A stretch of 64,000 bases of DNA, from assembly GCA_044448685.1 (NCBI GenBank), contig JBIOHC010000012.1, forward strand, positions 28,080 through 92,079. Reading direction: 5' to 3'. Each line of letters opens with the position of its first letter. Position 1 is the stretch's first letter. The notes beneath the pieces were generated by a model. The model was not told the origin of the DNA and did no database searches. It worked only from the letters and a program-made list of their open reading frames with translations. This DNA comes from Palsa-965 sp044448685. GTDB taxonomy: Bacteria > Bacteroidota > Bacteroidia > Palsa-965. This document shows, in pieces, positions 1-9,244 of the stretch. The translations under genes were made by a program, and so were the position numbers.

Positions 1-270
1 CAGATCTTTTTGCAACTCATCCAGGGTCTTTTTAAAAAAGCTTTCATCAAGCATGCCGCTTGGGCGGCTGAATGAACGGAGACCGCTTGGACATTCCGGG
101 CAGCGCAGATTACAGGAGGTGGTAGGCTCTATGGAAATGCTGACAGGCATACCCCATTGTATGGCTTTGCCACTAATCCTGCTGTAATGATACGAGGCGA
201 ATACTTTTACGGTGTTCCAAACCTTGCGCAGGCTCAGACGTCGGAGTAAAAGAAGTGTGCCGGAATGCAT
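1..270 (-). CDS. Radical SAM protein, N-terminal part (runs off the left edge)
   Basis: Reading the minus strand from an ATG at 270 gives 90 open codons up to the window edge, so only the N-terminus is seen. Residues about 45-62 read 'SIEPTTSCNLRCPECPSG', which contains the CxxxCxxC motif that binds the [4Fe-4S] cluster and SAM in radical SAM enzymes. The segment after it (SFSRPSGML) resembles the radical SAM/SPASM proteins involved in cofactor or peptide maturation. The substrate cannot be told from this fragment. The first about 35 residues are basic and lack a signal peptide, so the protein should be cytosolic. The family call is firm; the subfamily is open. Confidence 0.8.
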   Translation of the reverse strand, partial: MHSGTLLLLRRLSLRKVWNTVKVFASYHYSRISGKAIQWGMPVSISIEPTTSCNLRCPECPSGLRSFSRPSGMLDESFFKKTLDELQKDL

Positions 271-401
271 GATTAGTGGGTGTTACCTCGTTACCGGTAA
301 AGATAATCCTATTCAGGGGGGGATTAAAAAAAATATGTAATTTCGGAGATTCAGGCCTTTAGCGTGTTAACTCGTTTTTAAAGGCATTTACCAGCTAATC
401 A

Positions 402-2861
402 ATGTGGAAATCGATTGCCAGGTTTATTCTGCGTAACAGGATCAAGTTTCTGATCCTCCTAGGCACGCTTACCATCTTCCTCGGCTATTTCAGCCGTAAG
501 GCGGAGATTTCCTATGAATTCCCCAAATTATTACCCTCTACTGATACCACCGACATAAGCTTTGAGCGTTTCAAATCCATGTTTGGCCAGGATGGAACAG
601 TGATGGTAATAGGCATAGCTGATACCAATATCTGGAAATATGATAAGTTTTGTGCATGGTATGACCTGACAGAAAGTCTTCGTAAAGTGGAAGGAGTTCA
701 GGAAGTAGTGTCCATTGCCCGTCTGTATAATTTAAAAGTTAATGACAGTACCGGAAAGTTCGACTTCAGGCCCATCCTGTCTCATCGTCCCGGCAATCAG
801 GCTGAGGTAGACAGTATTCATAAACTGGTGATGCACCTGCCTTTTTATGAAAATTTTGCATTCACTAAGAATACCGCAGCCACTGTCATTGCCGTAACCT
901 TTGAAAAACATGTGGTCAATACCAAGGAGCGTTTTCATGTAGTGGATGAAATTAAGGCCCTCACGGAGGGTTTTGCAGGTAAACACAGCATAACAGTGCA
1001 TTATTCAGGACTTCCCTATATACGTTCTGTCATCGCCAAAAAAATATCCCATGAAATGTTTTTATTCATGGGGCTTGCTGTATTGGTAACGGCTTTTATC
1101 CTCTTTGTTTTTTTTCGCTCCGTTTTGCCCGTTGTTTTTTCACTGGTTGTTGTAGGTGTAGGGGTGTCATGGGGACTGGGAGGGCTGGTACTTTTCGGAT
1201 ATAAAATCACGGCACTCACAGGCCTTATTCCTCCCCTCATTATCGTTATCGGGGTGCCTAACTGTATCCTGCTGCTCAATAAATATCATACGGAGTATAC
1301 CCGTCATGGCAATAAAGGACTGGCCTTACTGCGTATGATTGAAAAAATAGGACCTTCCCTGTTTTTTGCCAATGTAACCACTTCTATAGGCTTTGCTGTT
1401 TTCTGTCTCACCCACAGCAAAATTATGATTGAGTTCGGATTCGTTTCCTCTCTCAATGTGATGGCAACCTATCTTATTTCCATCATTCTGATTCCGATTA
1501 TTTTCAGTTATCTGCCTCCTCCGTCTGTGAAACATACACAGCACCTGGATGCCAAAAGGCTGACCCGGCTTCTGACTGTTGTGGATGTTGGCGTGCACCG
1601 CCACCGGATTAAGATTTATGGATTCGTTATTGCCATTCTGATTATTTCCGTTTTCGGTATCGTAAAAATTAAAACACTGGGATATGTTGTAGATGACCTG
1701 CCTGCGAAGGATCCTATATATGACGATCTGCATTTCTTTGAGAAAAATTTCAAAGGAGTACTGCCTCTTGAAATTTCTATTGATACGAAGAAGGAAAACG
1801 GGGTATTTGCTGAGAATGCAGATGTATTGTACCGTATTGACCGTGTTCAGAAGATGTTGTGGGGATACCCTATTTTTTCCAAACCGGTTTCGGTGGTTGA
1901 CGGTGTTAAATTTTCAAACCAGGCTTTGAACGAAGGAAAGCCAAGGTATTTCAGGCTGCCGGGAGCTGAAGGGCTGGCTCAGATTAAAAAATATTCGACG
2001 GAAGCAAGGGATAAACAGGACAGGTTCAGGGCCTTTCTTGACTCAACGAAGCGCTATACACGGGTAAGTATTCAGATGGCCGATATAGGATCCATTGAAA
2101 TGAAAAAACTTGTCAATGAGCTGCATCCCCGGATTGACAGTGCTTTGAATTATGACGATGCGGCAAAATCGTGGCTGCCAAAAGACAAACGATGTGATTA
2201 TGTACTGACCGGAACCTGTCTGATGTTCCTGAAAGGGAATGATTTTCTGGTTGAGAACCTGGTCGAAAGTGTCGGTATAGCCGTTATCCTAATCACGCTG
2301 GTTATGCTAAGTCTCTTTATGTCTCCAAGTATGGTTGTCATTTCTGTTGTGCCCAGTCTGGTACCATTATTCATTACAGCTGCCCTCATGGGATTCTTTA
2401 ATATACACCTCAAACCGTCTACCATACTTGTATTCAGCATAGCTTTTGGTATTTCTTCTGACGGAACAATGTATTTCCTGACAAAGTACAGGCAGGAGCT
2501 CAAAAATAATCAGTACAGTATATCCCGGACAGTGTCCCTGGCTATTCGTGAAACGGGAGTAAGCATGATTTATACCGCAGTGATTTTATTTTGTGGCTTT
2601 GGCATCTTTATGGCTTCTGATTTCGGAGGCACTGCCGCATTGGGTATTCTGGTCTCTATTACCCTGCTGGTAGCCTATTGCTCCAATCTGGTGCTGCTTC
2701 CCTGTTTCCTGTTAAGCCTGGAAAAGAGAATTACGAATAAAGCGTTTATGCAAGAACCCCTGGTCCAGCTTTATGATGAAGATGAAGATGTGGAACAGGA
2801 TGATCTGACAATTATTCATCATATAAACAATCAGACAGAACCCCAAACACCACAATCATGA
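402..2861 (+). CDS. RND/MMPL-family exporter (HAE3-like)
   Basis: This 819-residue inner-membrane protein has the two-fold RND layout. TM1 (about 13-30) is followed by a large extracytoplasmic loop (about 32-210) and a TM cluster (about 216-380). A second single TM (about 402-424) is followed by a second loop (about 430-620) and a second TM cluster (about 625-790). The segment FGISSDGTMYFLTKYRQE near 690 corresponds to the conserved TM region of MMPL and hopanoid-type exporters. Such proteins use the proton gradient to move lipids or other hydrophobic compounds. The C-terminal tail is acidic (DEDEDVEQDD) and cytosolic. Its stop overlaps the rmlA start by 4 nt, so the two are probably cotranscribed. 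The substrate is not indicated; the neighbours (sugar nucleotides, polyprenyl synthase) suggest an envelope lipid or glycolipid, which is inference. Confidence 0.85.
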   Translation: MWKSIARFILRNRIKFLILLGTLTIFLGYFSRKAEISYEFPKLLPSTDTTDISFERFKSMFGQDGTVMVIGIADTNIWKYDKFCAWYDLTESLRKVEGVQEVVSIARLYNLKVNDSTGKFDFRPILSHRPGNQAEVDSIHKLVMHLPFYENFAFTKNTAATVIAVTFEKHVVNTKERFHVVDEIKALTEGFAGKHSITVHYSGLPYIRSVIAKKISHEMFLFMGLAVLVTAFILFVFFRSVLPVVFSLVVVGVGVSWGLGGLVLFGYKITALTGLIPPLIIVIGVPNCILLLNKYHTEYTRHGNKGLALLRMIEKIGPSLFFANVTTSIGFAVFCLTHSKIMIEFGFVSSLNVMATYLISIILIPIIFSYLPPPSVKHTQHLDAKRLTRLLTVVDVGVHRHRIKIYGFVIAILIISVFGIVKIKTLGYVVDDLPAKDPIYDDLHFFEKNFKGVLPLEISIDTKKENGVFAENADVLYRIDRVQKMLWGYPIFSKPVSVVDGVKFSNQALNEGKPRYFRLPGAEGLAQIKKYSTEARDKQDRFRAFLDSTKRYTRVSIQMADIGSIEMKKLVNELHPRIDSALNYDDAAKSWLPKDKRCDYVLTGTCLMFLKGNDFLVENLVESVGIAVILITLVMLSLFMSPSMVVISVVPSLVPLFITAALMGFFNIHLKPSTILVFSIAFGISSDGTMYFLTKYRQELKNNQYSISRTVSLAIRETGVSMIYTAVILFCGFGIFMASDFGGTAALGILVSITLLVAYCSNLVLLPCFLLSLEKRITNKAFMQEPLVQLYDEDEDVEQDDLTIIHHINNQTEPQTPQS

Positions 2862-3718
2862 AAGGTATTATTCTGGCCGGAGGCTCCGGCACCCGTTTGC
2901 ACCCGCTTACCCTGGCAGTAAGTAAGCAGCTGATGCCAATCTATAACAAGCCAATGATTTACTATCCGCTTTCTGTGCTGATGATGGCAGGAATAAAGGA
3001 AGTTCTGATTATTTCAACACCGCATGATCTGCCGAGTTTTGAACGCCTACTGGGTGATGGTAAGCAACTGGGTTGTAAATTCACGTATGCTGTTCAGGAA
3101 GTTCCGAACGGACTGGCTCAGGCATTTGTTATAGGTGAAAAATTTATCGGGAATGACAGTGTTGCCCTGATTCTGGGCGATAATATTTTTTATGGTGCAG
3201 GACTGGGCCGGCTATTGCAATTCCATCAAAAACCGGAAGGTGGTGTTGTATTCGCCTATCATGTTTCTGATCCGGAACGTTATGGTGTGGTTGAATTTGA
3301 CAAGGAAGGGAAAGCGGTATCCATTGAAGAGAAACCAACGCATCCCAAATCGAATTACGCGGTTCCGGGACTTTATTTTTACGACAACTCTGTGATTGAG
3401 GTCGCAAAAAACCTGAAACCAAGTCCCCGCGGTGAATTTGAAATCACCGACATCAACAAACATTACCTCCTGAAAGGGAAATTGAAAGTAGGTATTCTGG
3501 ACAGAGGTACAGCCTGGCTTGATACCGGAACATTTGATTCCCTGATGCAGGCCGGACAATTCGTCCAGGTTATAGAAGAACGTCAGGGTCTTGGGATTGG
3601 ATGTATCGAGGAAGTAGCATACCGTATGGGATTCATTGATGCAGCTCAGCTGAAGAAGATTGCCGAACCATTGCTGAAAAGCGGCTATGGAAAATATCTG
3701 AATAAAATTACTCAATAA
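2858..3718 (+). CDS. rmlA: Glucose-1-phosphate thymidylyltransferase
   Basis: The enzyme makes dTDP-glucose from dTTP and glucose 1-phosphate, the first step toward dTDP-L-rhamnose and other dTDP-sugars, in the cytosol. The N-terminus (MKGIILAGGSGTRLHPLT) is the nucleotide-binding signature of sugar nucleotidylyltransferases. It continues with SKQLMPIYNKPMIYYPLSVLM, LGDNIFYG and FVQVIEERQGL, all typical of RmlA. The length of 286 residues is normal. The ATG overlaps the exporter stop (ATGA), and the next gene starts 8 nt after its stop, so an operon is likely. No rmlB, rmlC or rmlD lies nearby, so the rest of a dTDP-sugar pathway must be elsewhere. Confidence 0.95.
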   Translation: MKGIILAGGSGTRLHPLTLAVSKQLMPIYNKPMIYYPLSVLMMAGIKEVLIISTPHDLPSFERLLGDGKQLGCKFTYAVQEVPNGLAQAFVIGEKFIGNDSVALILGDNIFYGAGLGRLLQFHQKPEGGVVFAYHVSDPERYGVVEFDKEGKAVSIEEKPTHPKSNYAVPGLYFYDNSVIEVAKNLKPSPRGEFEITDINKHYLLKGKLKVGILDRGTAWLDTGTFDSLMQAGQFVQVIEERQGLGIGCIEEVAYRMGFIDAAQLKKIAEPLLKSGYGKYLNKITQ

Positions 3719-3725
3719 GACGAAA

Positions 3726-4676
3726 ATGAATTTACACAGCTATACCCGAATTCTTGTTACTGGTGGTGCAGGATTTATTCCCAGCGGACTGGCAGAAAAA
3801 CTGGCAGAAAACCCGGATAATTATGTGGTCCTTGTCGACAATCTTCAGACAGGGTCCCTGTTAAAAGTTCCTGATTCACGTTTCAGGAACATCAAATTCA
3901 TTAAATGCGATGTGAATGAATTCAGAGACATATCAAGCATCTTTTACTCCTTTTCTTTCGATTATGTATTTCATTATGCAGCCACGGTTGGAGTGAGTCG
4001 TACTCTCGAAAATCCGGTGAAAGTGCTGAATGATATTTCCGGTATCAAATATGTTCTTAACCTGAGTAAAAATACAGGTGTAAAAAGAATTTATTTTTCT
4101 TCTTCTTCCGAAGTGTATGGCGAGCCTGTTGAGTATCCTCAGAATGAAGATACCACCCCGCTTAATTCCCGTTTACCTTATGCCATTGTAAAAAATGTGG
4201 GGGAAGCATATCTCAAATCTTACCAGAAAGAATTTCAGCTTGATTACACCATTTTTCGTTTCTTTAACACCTTCGGCCCCAAGCAAAGCAAGGATTTTGT
4301 GATTTCCCGTTTCCTGTCTGCTGCACTGGCAGGAAGGGATATTACAATTTATGGAGACGGATCCCAGACGCGTACATTTTGTTTTATCGATGACAATATT
4401 CTGGCTACCACCAATGCCTTTTATCAGAATATGTTTGTCAATGATGTGGTGAATATAGGAGGAAGCATAGAAACTTCTATTCTGGATCTTGCCCAGCTCA
4501 TCCTTCGTCTTACCAAATCGAAGTCAAAAATCGTGCATCTGGCACCGTTGGCAGAAGGTGATATGACCCGCCGTCGCCCGGATACCACTAAAATGGTCCA
4601 GCTTCTGAACCGTAAATTGGTAACCCTGGAAGAGGGCCTGGCACTGATTCTGAAAGACACCCGTTTTATTGTCTGA
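3726..4676 (+). CDS. NAD-dependent epimerase/dehydratase (extended SDR, nucleotide-sugar type)
   Basis: This 316-residue protein is an extended short-chain dehydrogenase acting on a nucleotide sugar. It has the N-terminal Rossmann strand and loop (residues 10-20, VTGGAGFIPS), the 'FHYAA' strand, 'SSSSEVYGE' (about 125-132) and the YxxxK catalytic pair (Y152, K156). Residues RFFNTFGP and GDGSQTRTFCFIDD follow, as in UDP-glucose epimerases and UDP-glucuronate decarboxylases. The cofactor loop is GGAGFIP rather than the usual GGAGFIG: residue 19 is proline where the third glycine is expected. The substrate is not decided by sequence alone; its place after rmlA suggests surface-sugar synthesis. 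Confidence 0.85.
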   Translation: MNLHSYTRILVTGGAGFIPSGLAEKLAENPDNYVVLVDNLQTGSLLKVPDSRFRNIKFIKCDVNEFRDISSIFYSFSFDYVFHYAATVGVSRTLENPVKVLNDISGIKYVLNLSKNTGVKRIYFSSSSEVYGEPVEYPQNEDTTPLNSRLPYAIVKNVGEAYLKSYQKEFQLDYTIFRFFNTFGPKQSKDFVISRFLSAALAGRDITIYGDGSQTRTFCFIDDNILATTNAFYQNMFVNDVVNIGGSIETSILDLAQLILRLTKSKSKIVHLAPLAEGDMTRRRPDTTKMVQLLNRKLVTLEEGLALILKDTRFIV

Positions 4677-4686
4677 AACTGAGGAC

Positions 4687-5667
4687 ATGAGTAAACAGAC
4701 CCGAAACTATAAGCTGATAGAGGACGCAATATCCGGTTTGCAGCTGCAGGGTATGCCTCGTGAATTATATGAACCCCAGCGTTATATTATGGAGATGGGC
4801 GGTAAGCGTATGCGCCCCCTGCTCACACTGATGGCTTGTGAATTGTTTGGAGGCCGTGCCGAAGATGCACTTCCGGCTGCCCTGGGCATAGAGCTGTTCC
4901 ATAATTTCAGTCTGGTGCACGACGATATTATGGATCAGGCACCCATACGGCGTAACAAACCGACGGTTCATGAAAAGTGGAGCAGCCATGTAGCCATTCT
5001 CAGCGGAGATGCCATGCTGATAAAAGCAATGCAGCAATTTGAGAAATTACCGGTCGCAGAAATGGCTCTCGTTCTTCCTCTCTTCAATAGGACAGCGCTG
5101 CAAGTGTGTGAAGGACAGCAGTTCGATATGAATTATGAACAGCAAAGCAGCGTTAGTATTACAGATTATATCCGGATGATTGAGTTAAAAACGGCTGTGT
5201 TACTGGCCTGCAGTCTGCAGATAGGGGCCATACTGGGCAAAGCCGGGACTTCGGATGCAGCACTGCTCTATGATTTCGGAAAAAATGCCGGTATAGCTTT
5301 CCAGCTTCAGGATGATCTGTTGGATGTATTTGCCGATCCGGATAAGTTTGGCAAACAACCCGGAGGAGATATCATTTCAAATAAAAAAACATTTCTCCTC
5401 CTGAAAGCCCTGGAGGTATCAGCTTCTATGCCCTATAAAAAAGAAGAATTGCTTAACTGGATTCATGCCCCCGTGTCAGACCCGGTGCACAAAGTGGAGG
5501 CTGTCAAAGACATCTACAACACTTTGAATATCCGTAAGCTGGCAATGGAAGAAATGAACCGGTATTATGAAAAAGGACTCGATGCGCTCAAAGCGATACC
5601 TGTAAGTGAAGATAAAAAATCGGACCTGTACAGACTTGTTGAAGAGCTGCGTATACGTGAAATCTAA
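4687..5667 (+). CDS. Polyprenyl (probably geranylgeranyl-type) diphosphate synthase
   Basis: This trans-prenyltransferase condenses isopentenyl diphosphate with allylic diphosphates. The first aspartate-rich motif DDIMD lies at residues 79-83 and the second, DDLLD, at 209-213; GGKRMRP sits at 38-44. The residue five before the first motif is Phe and the one four before is Ser, a pattern associated with C20 chain length in type I synthases, so a GGPP-like product is inferred. I chose the ATG at 4687, preceded by a purine-rich stretch, rather than an in-frame TTG at 4669 that would overlap the upstream gene. Length is 326 residues. It probably supplies precursors for carotenoids, quinones or lipid carriers. 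Confidence 0.9.
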   Translation: MSKQTRNYKLIEDAISGLQLQGMPRELYEPQRYIMEMGGKRMRPLLTLMACELFGGRAEDALPAALGIELFHNFSLVHDDIMDQAPIRRNKPTVHEKWSSHVAILSGDAMLIKAMQQFEKLPVAEMALVLPLFNRTALQVCEGQQFDMNYEQQSSVSITDYIRMIELKTAVLLACSLQIGAILGKAGTSDAALLYDFGKNAGIAFQLQDDLLDVFADPDKFGKQPGGDIISNKKTFLLLKALEVSASMPYKKEELLNWIHAPVSDPVHKVEAVKDIYNTLNIRKLAMEEMNRYYEKGLDALKAIPVSEDKKSDLYRLVEELRIREI

Positions 5668-5671
5668 AACT

Positions 5672-5992
5672 ATGAAATACGACAAACATATTTTTATCTG
5701 TACAAACCAGCGTGCACCCGAAGCCCCGAGGAAGAGTTGCGGAGAGGCACATGGGATGGAGCTGGTGGACGCATTTAAAAAGCAACTCAGGGAAAGAAAC
5801 CTTCCGATCAACATCAGAGCACAGAAGTCGGGTTGTCTTGATATCTGTGATTACGGCCAAACCCTTGTGGTTTATCCGGAAGGAGTATTTTATGTAGGTG
5901 TGGAGGTGACCGATGTGGCTGAAATTATTGAAGAGCATCTGATAAATGACCGGCCGGTGAAGCGCCTGCTGCTTGATAAGTCAAAATACTAA
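5672..5992 (+). CDS. Thioredoxin-fold [2Fe-2S] ferredoxin
   Basis: This is a 106-residue protein starting MKYDKHIFICTNQ. Cysteines at 10, 23, 55 and 59 give the spacing C-x12-C-x31-C-x3-C that ligates the [2Fe-2S] cluster in thioredoxin-like ferredoxins (Aquifex ferredoxin, NuoE C-terminal domain). It is therefore a small cytosolic electron carrier; the redox partner is not shown. The start at ATG 5672, just past the stop of the prenyl synthase gene, is preferred over an upstream in-frame codon at 5606 that would overlap that gene by 62 nt. The following small gene begins 8 nt after its stop. Confidence 0.88.
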   Translation: MKYDKHIFICTNQRAPEAPRKSCGEAHGMELVDAFKKQLRERNLPINIRAQKSGCLDICDYGQTLVVYPEGVFYVGVEVTDVAEIIEEHLINDRPVKRLLLDKSKY

Positions 5993-6000
5993 AGCAAGGG

Positions 6001-6357
6001 ATGGATACTCCTTTTCTGCCACCGGAGCTTAGCGGTCCTGAAAAGCAAGCTATACTCAAGGCGGTGATTGAGCAGCTTATGAAGGATTTCGGCCGGTTCG
6101 GACTTGATATCCGGGAACCACTGCCGGGAACAGATGCTTATTCCAGCCTGCAGAGCCAGGTAGCCCCCATAATTGAAAAAACCCTGCTCAGCAACGACAG
6201 TCTCCTTACCGGAATCCTTTACAGCATTGATCTGAGTGAAGTCCAGGTCCGGAAAGCATTGCAGGAACAACCTGAAAGACCCTATCCTTTAGTGCTTACT
6301 GACCTCATCCTGAAAAGGGAGCTGCAGAAGGTCGTGCTCAGGAAGCGATTCAGCTGA
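6001..6357 (+). CDS. Hypothetical protein, small and mostly helical
   Basis: I do not recognise the family of this 118-residue protein. It has no signal peptide, membrane segment or cysteine. It looks helical throughout, with a segment LTGILYSIDLSEVQVRKAL (about 70-88) and a basic C-terminus (KRELQKVVLRKRFS). It begins with ATG 8 nt after the ferredoxin gene and is on the same strand, so cotranscription with that gene is likely. The sucA promoter-like element lies just after its stop. Coding character is supported by gap-free packing between real genes and composition like its neighbours. Confidence 0.7.
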   Translation: MDTPFLPPELSGPEKQAILKAVIEQLMKDFGRFGLDIREPLPGTDAYSSLQSQVAPIIEKTLLSNDSLLTGILYSIDLSEVQVRKALQEQPERPYPLVLTDLILKRELQKVVLRKRFS

Positions 6358-6373
6358 TTTCACCCGAAATCAT

Positions 6374-6381
6374 TACCTTTG
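6374..6381 (+). promoter_or_regulatory. Bacteroidota -7 element before sucA
   Basis: TACCTTTG matches the TAnnTTTG -7 consensus of the Bacteroidota primary sigma factor exactly. It lies 21 nt before the sucA ATG at 6403 and after the stop of the preceding gene. No clear TTTG -33 element is visible upstream. Confidence 0.45.
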
Positions 6382-6402
6382 CCCTTCAGAAAAAGACGAG
6401 AT

Positions 6403-9153
6403 ATGGATAAGTTTTCTTACCTGGGTAGTGGTGATGTTTCGGCAATTGAAGATATCTATAAACAGTATCTGAACGATAATACATCTGTAGATCAGAGCTG
6501 GCAGAATTTTTTTAACGGTTTTGAATTTGCCCGGAAAAATTTTGATGAAACTGCCGGAGGTGGAGAAATTCCACAGAATGTGCAGAACGAGTTCAAAGTT
6601 ATCAATCTGATCAACGGTTACCGTTCGCGGGGACATCTTTTTACCCAGACCAATCCGGTCAGGGAACGCAGAAAATACACACCCACACTTGACCTTGAAA
6701 ATTTTGGCCTGAATGCTTCCGAACTGGATACTGTATTCCATGCGGGAACGGAAATCGGAATTGGGCCTGCGAAGCTGAGCGCAATCATCGCGCATCTGGA
6801 ACAAACCTATTGCCAGAGCATAGGGTCTGAGTTTATGTATATCCGTACACCGGATGTCTTGAACTGGCTTCAGCAAAAAATGGAAAGCAGCCGTAATACA
6901 CCCAGCTATTCTGTAGAGGAAAAGCAGGAGATATTGGATAAACTGAGTCAGGCTGTATTTTTTGAAAATTTCCTCCATACCAAATTCGTAGGGCAAAAAC
7001 GATTCTCCCTCGAAGGCGGAGAAACGGTTATTCCTACCCTTCACGCATTCTGTGAAAAAGGAGCTGATCTGGGTATTCAGGATTTTATCATAGGAATGGC
7101 ACACCGCGGGAGACTCAATGTGCTCTCCAATATCCTGAATAAAACCTATCAGGATATATTTACAGAGTTTGAAGGAAGGCTTTCAGAGGACTCCCTTTTC
7201 GACGGGGATGTAAAATACCATATGGGGTATTCCAGTGACAAGGTAAGCGGACATGGACAGAAACTACATATCAGCCTTACCGCCAACCCTTCTCACCTCG
7301 AAGCAGCAGACCCGGTGGTGGAAGGTATTGCAAGGGCAAAAATAGAAACCGGACATAAAGGTGATAATAACAAGGTTTGTCCTATCCTTATCCATGGCGA
7401 TGCTGCCCTTGCCGGTCAGGGTATTTGCTATGAGGTCATCCAGATGTCTCAACTGGATGGGTACAAAACGGGAGGAACGATTCACCTTGTCATCAATAAT
7501 CAGGTGGGATTCACAACCAATTATGTTGACGGGCGTTCAAGCACTTATTGTACAGATGTTGCCAAAGTGGTACTGGCCCCGGTATTCCATGTAAACGGTG
7601 ATGATGTGGAAGCCTGTGTATTTGTTGCACAGCTGGCAATGGAATTCAGACAAAAGTTTCACCGCGATGTGTTTATCGATGTACTTTGTTACCGGAAATA
7701 TGGGCACAATGAAGGCGATGAGCCCCGTTTTACCCAACCCTTGCTTTACAAATCAATTGCCACTCACCCCAACCCGAGGGAAATTTATATACGCAAGCTG
7801 ATGGAAGAAGGGACTGTTTCGGCTGAGCTGGCGAAGACCCTTGAGCAGAATTTTAAGCAACTGCTTCAGGAAAAGCTGGATGAAGCCAAGCAGGTTGAGA
7901 AAGCCAAATTGACTTCCTTTCTGGAAGGCCCCTGGAAAGGAATCCAAATGGCTGCGACTGGTGCCTTTGATACCAGTCCGGATACTGCAGTGAATCCCAA
8001 AGTGTTTTTGAAGATTGCAAACAGCATAACAACACTCCCGGAAGGAAAAAAATTCTTTAATAAGATACAGAACATCTTCAGGGAAAGGGCCGGCATGATT
8101 GCGGCAGATAAATATGACTGGGCCATGGGAGAGCTTATGGCCTATGCCACCTTGCTTGAAGAAGGGCACCCCGTTCGTTTCAGCGGTCAGGATGTGGAAA
8201 GAGGTACATTCTCCCATCGCCATGCCGTACTCAAGGTTGAAGATTCGGAGGAGGAATATACCCCATTGAATAATTTCGGCGCAAAAGCAAGCCTGAGTAT
8301 CTACAATTCCCTGCTCTCCGAATATGGCGTGCTTGGTTTTGAATACGGCTATGCATCCACTACCCCCAATACATTGACTATATGGGAAGCTCAGTTCGGT
8401 GATTTTTTCAACGGAGCCCAGATCATGGTTGATCAGTTTATCACCTGCTCTGAATATAAATGGAGAAGAATGAACGGGCTTGTGATGCTTCTCCCTCATG
8501 GGTATGAAGGACAGGGACCTGAACACAGCAGTGCACGTATAGAACGTTTTTTGCAGCAATGTGCTGAAGAGAATATCCAGGTTATCAATACGACTACCCC
8601 TGCAAACCAGTTTCATGCGCTGAGAAGGCAGCTGAAACGGAATTTCCGTAAACCTCTCATTTGTTTTACCCCGAAGAAACTGCTGCGCTATCCTTCCTGT
8701 GTCTCATCCTTACGTGATTTCACAGAAGGACGATTTATGGAAATCGTGGATGATATCCAGGCGGATCCGAAAAAGGTGAAGAACATTGCATTCTGCTCGG
8801 GTAAAGTATATTATGACCTTGCGGAATACAGAGATAAAAACCAGGCCTCAGATACGGCCATTATCCGTATTGAACAATTATATCCATTCCCCGAAAAGCA
8901 GTTGAAGCAGGTGCTGGAGAAATACAAGAGTGCAAATTCATTTTACTGGGTTCAGGAAGAGCCGGAGAATATGGGCGCATGGACTTTTATGATGCGTATG
9001 TTCATGACACATTCTGAAACAGCGGATATACGATTAAAGTATATAGGCCGCACAGAAAGCGCAAGCCCTGCAACAGGATTCAGTAAAGCCCATGCCCAGC
9101 AGCAGATGGCGATTGTGGAGAAATTATTTGAAAACAGTAAGGTGAAAATTTAA
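6403..9153 (+). CDS. sucA: 2-oxoglutarate dehydrogenase E1 component
   Basis: The thiamine-diphosphate-dependent E1 subunit decarboxylates 2-oxoglutarate in the TCA cycle and passes the succinyl group to the E2 lipoyl arm. The start MDKFSYLGSGDVSAIEDIY matches the E1 N-terminus, and the length of 916 residues is typical. AHRGRLNVLSNIL (about 233) and GDAALAGQG (about 331) with INNQVGFTT (about 365) form the cofactor-binding region; YGHNEGDEPRFTQP (about 434) and GFEYGYA are further family signatures. The ATG at 6403 is preferred over an in-frame codon at 6379 that lies inside the -7 element. sucB follows after a 91-nt gap; the E3 gene lpdA is at 52823. Confidence 0.96.
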   Translation: MDKFSYLGSGDVSAIEDIYKQYLNDNTSVDQSWQNFFNGFEFARKNFDETAGGGEIPQNVQNEFKVINLINGYRSRGHLFTQTNPVRERRKYTPTLDLENFGLNASELDTVFHAGTEIGIGPAKLSAIIAHLEQTYCQSIGSEFMYIRTPDVLNWLQQKMESSRNTPSYSVEEKQEILDKLSQAVFFENFLHTKFVGQKRFSLEGGETVIPTLHAFCEKGADLGIQDFIIGMAHRGRLNVLSNILNKTYQDIFTEFEGRLSEDSLFDGDVKYHMGYSSDKVSGHGQKLHISLTANPSHLEAADPVVEGIARAKIETGHKGDNNKVCPILIHGDAALAGQGICYEVIQMSQLDGYKTGGTIHLVINNQVGFTTNYVDGRSSTYCTDVAKVVLAPVFHVNGDDVEACVFVAQLAMEFRQKFHRDVFIDVLCYRKYGHNEGDEPRFTQPLLYKSIATHPNPREIYIRKLMEEGTVSAELAKTLEQNFKQLLQEKLDEAKQVEKAKLTSFLEGPWKGIQMAATGAFDTSPDTAVNPKVFLKIANSITTLPEGKKFFNKIQNIFRERAGMIAADKYDWAMGELMAYATLLEEGHPVRFSGQDVERGTFSHRHAVLKVEDSEEEYTPLNNFGAKASLSIYNSLLSEYGVLGFEYGYASTTPNTLTIWEAQFGDFFNGAQIMVDQFITCSEYKWRRMNGLVMLLPHGYEGQGPEHSSARIERFLQQCAEENIQVINTTTPANQFHALRRQLKRNFRKPLICFTPKKLLRYPSCVSSLRDFTEGRFMEIVDDIQADPKKVKNIAFCSGKVYYDLAEYRDKNQASDTAIIRIEQLYPFPEKQLKQVLEKYKSANSFYWVQEEPENMGAWTFMMRMFMTHSETADIRLKYIGRTESASPATGFSKAHAQQQMAIVEKLFENSKVKI

Positions 9154-9244
9154 GATTTAAGAATTAAGATTTTGACGGAAAGAGTTTCAAGAAATCATTT
9201 TTAAATCCTGAATCTTAAATCAAAAATCCTAAATAAAAGGAAAT
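9154..9244. repeat. AT-rich intergenic inverted repeat between sucA and sucB
   Basis: The 91-nt gap holds GATTTAAGA at 9154-9162 (starting right after the sucA stop) and its exact reverse complement TCTTAAATC at 9213-9221. Further short AAGATT/AATCTT copies lie between them. The arms are 50 nt apart and not followed by a T-run, so I do not call it a terminator. It may be an mRNA-stability or processing structure, or a dispersed AT-rich intergenic repeat. Confidence 0.4.

Noticed and set aside
7753..8616. 287-codon minus-strand open frame
   Set aside because: Fully inside sucA in the opposite direction; long antisense frames are common in this codon usage.
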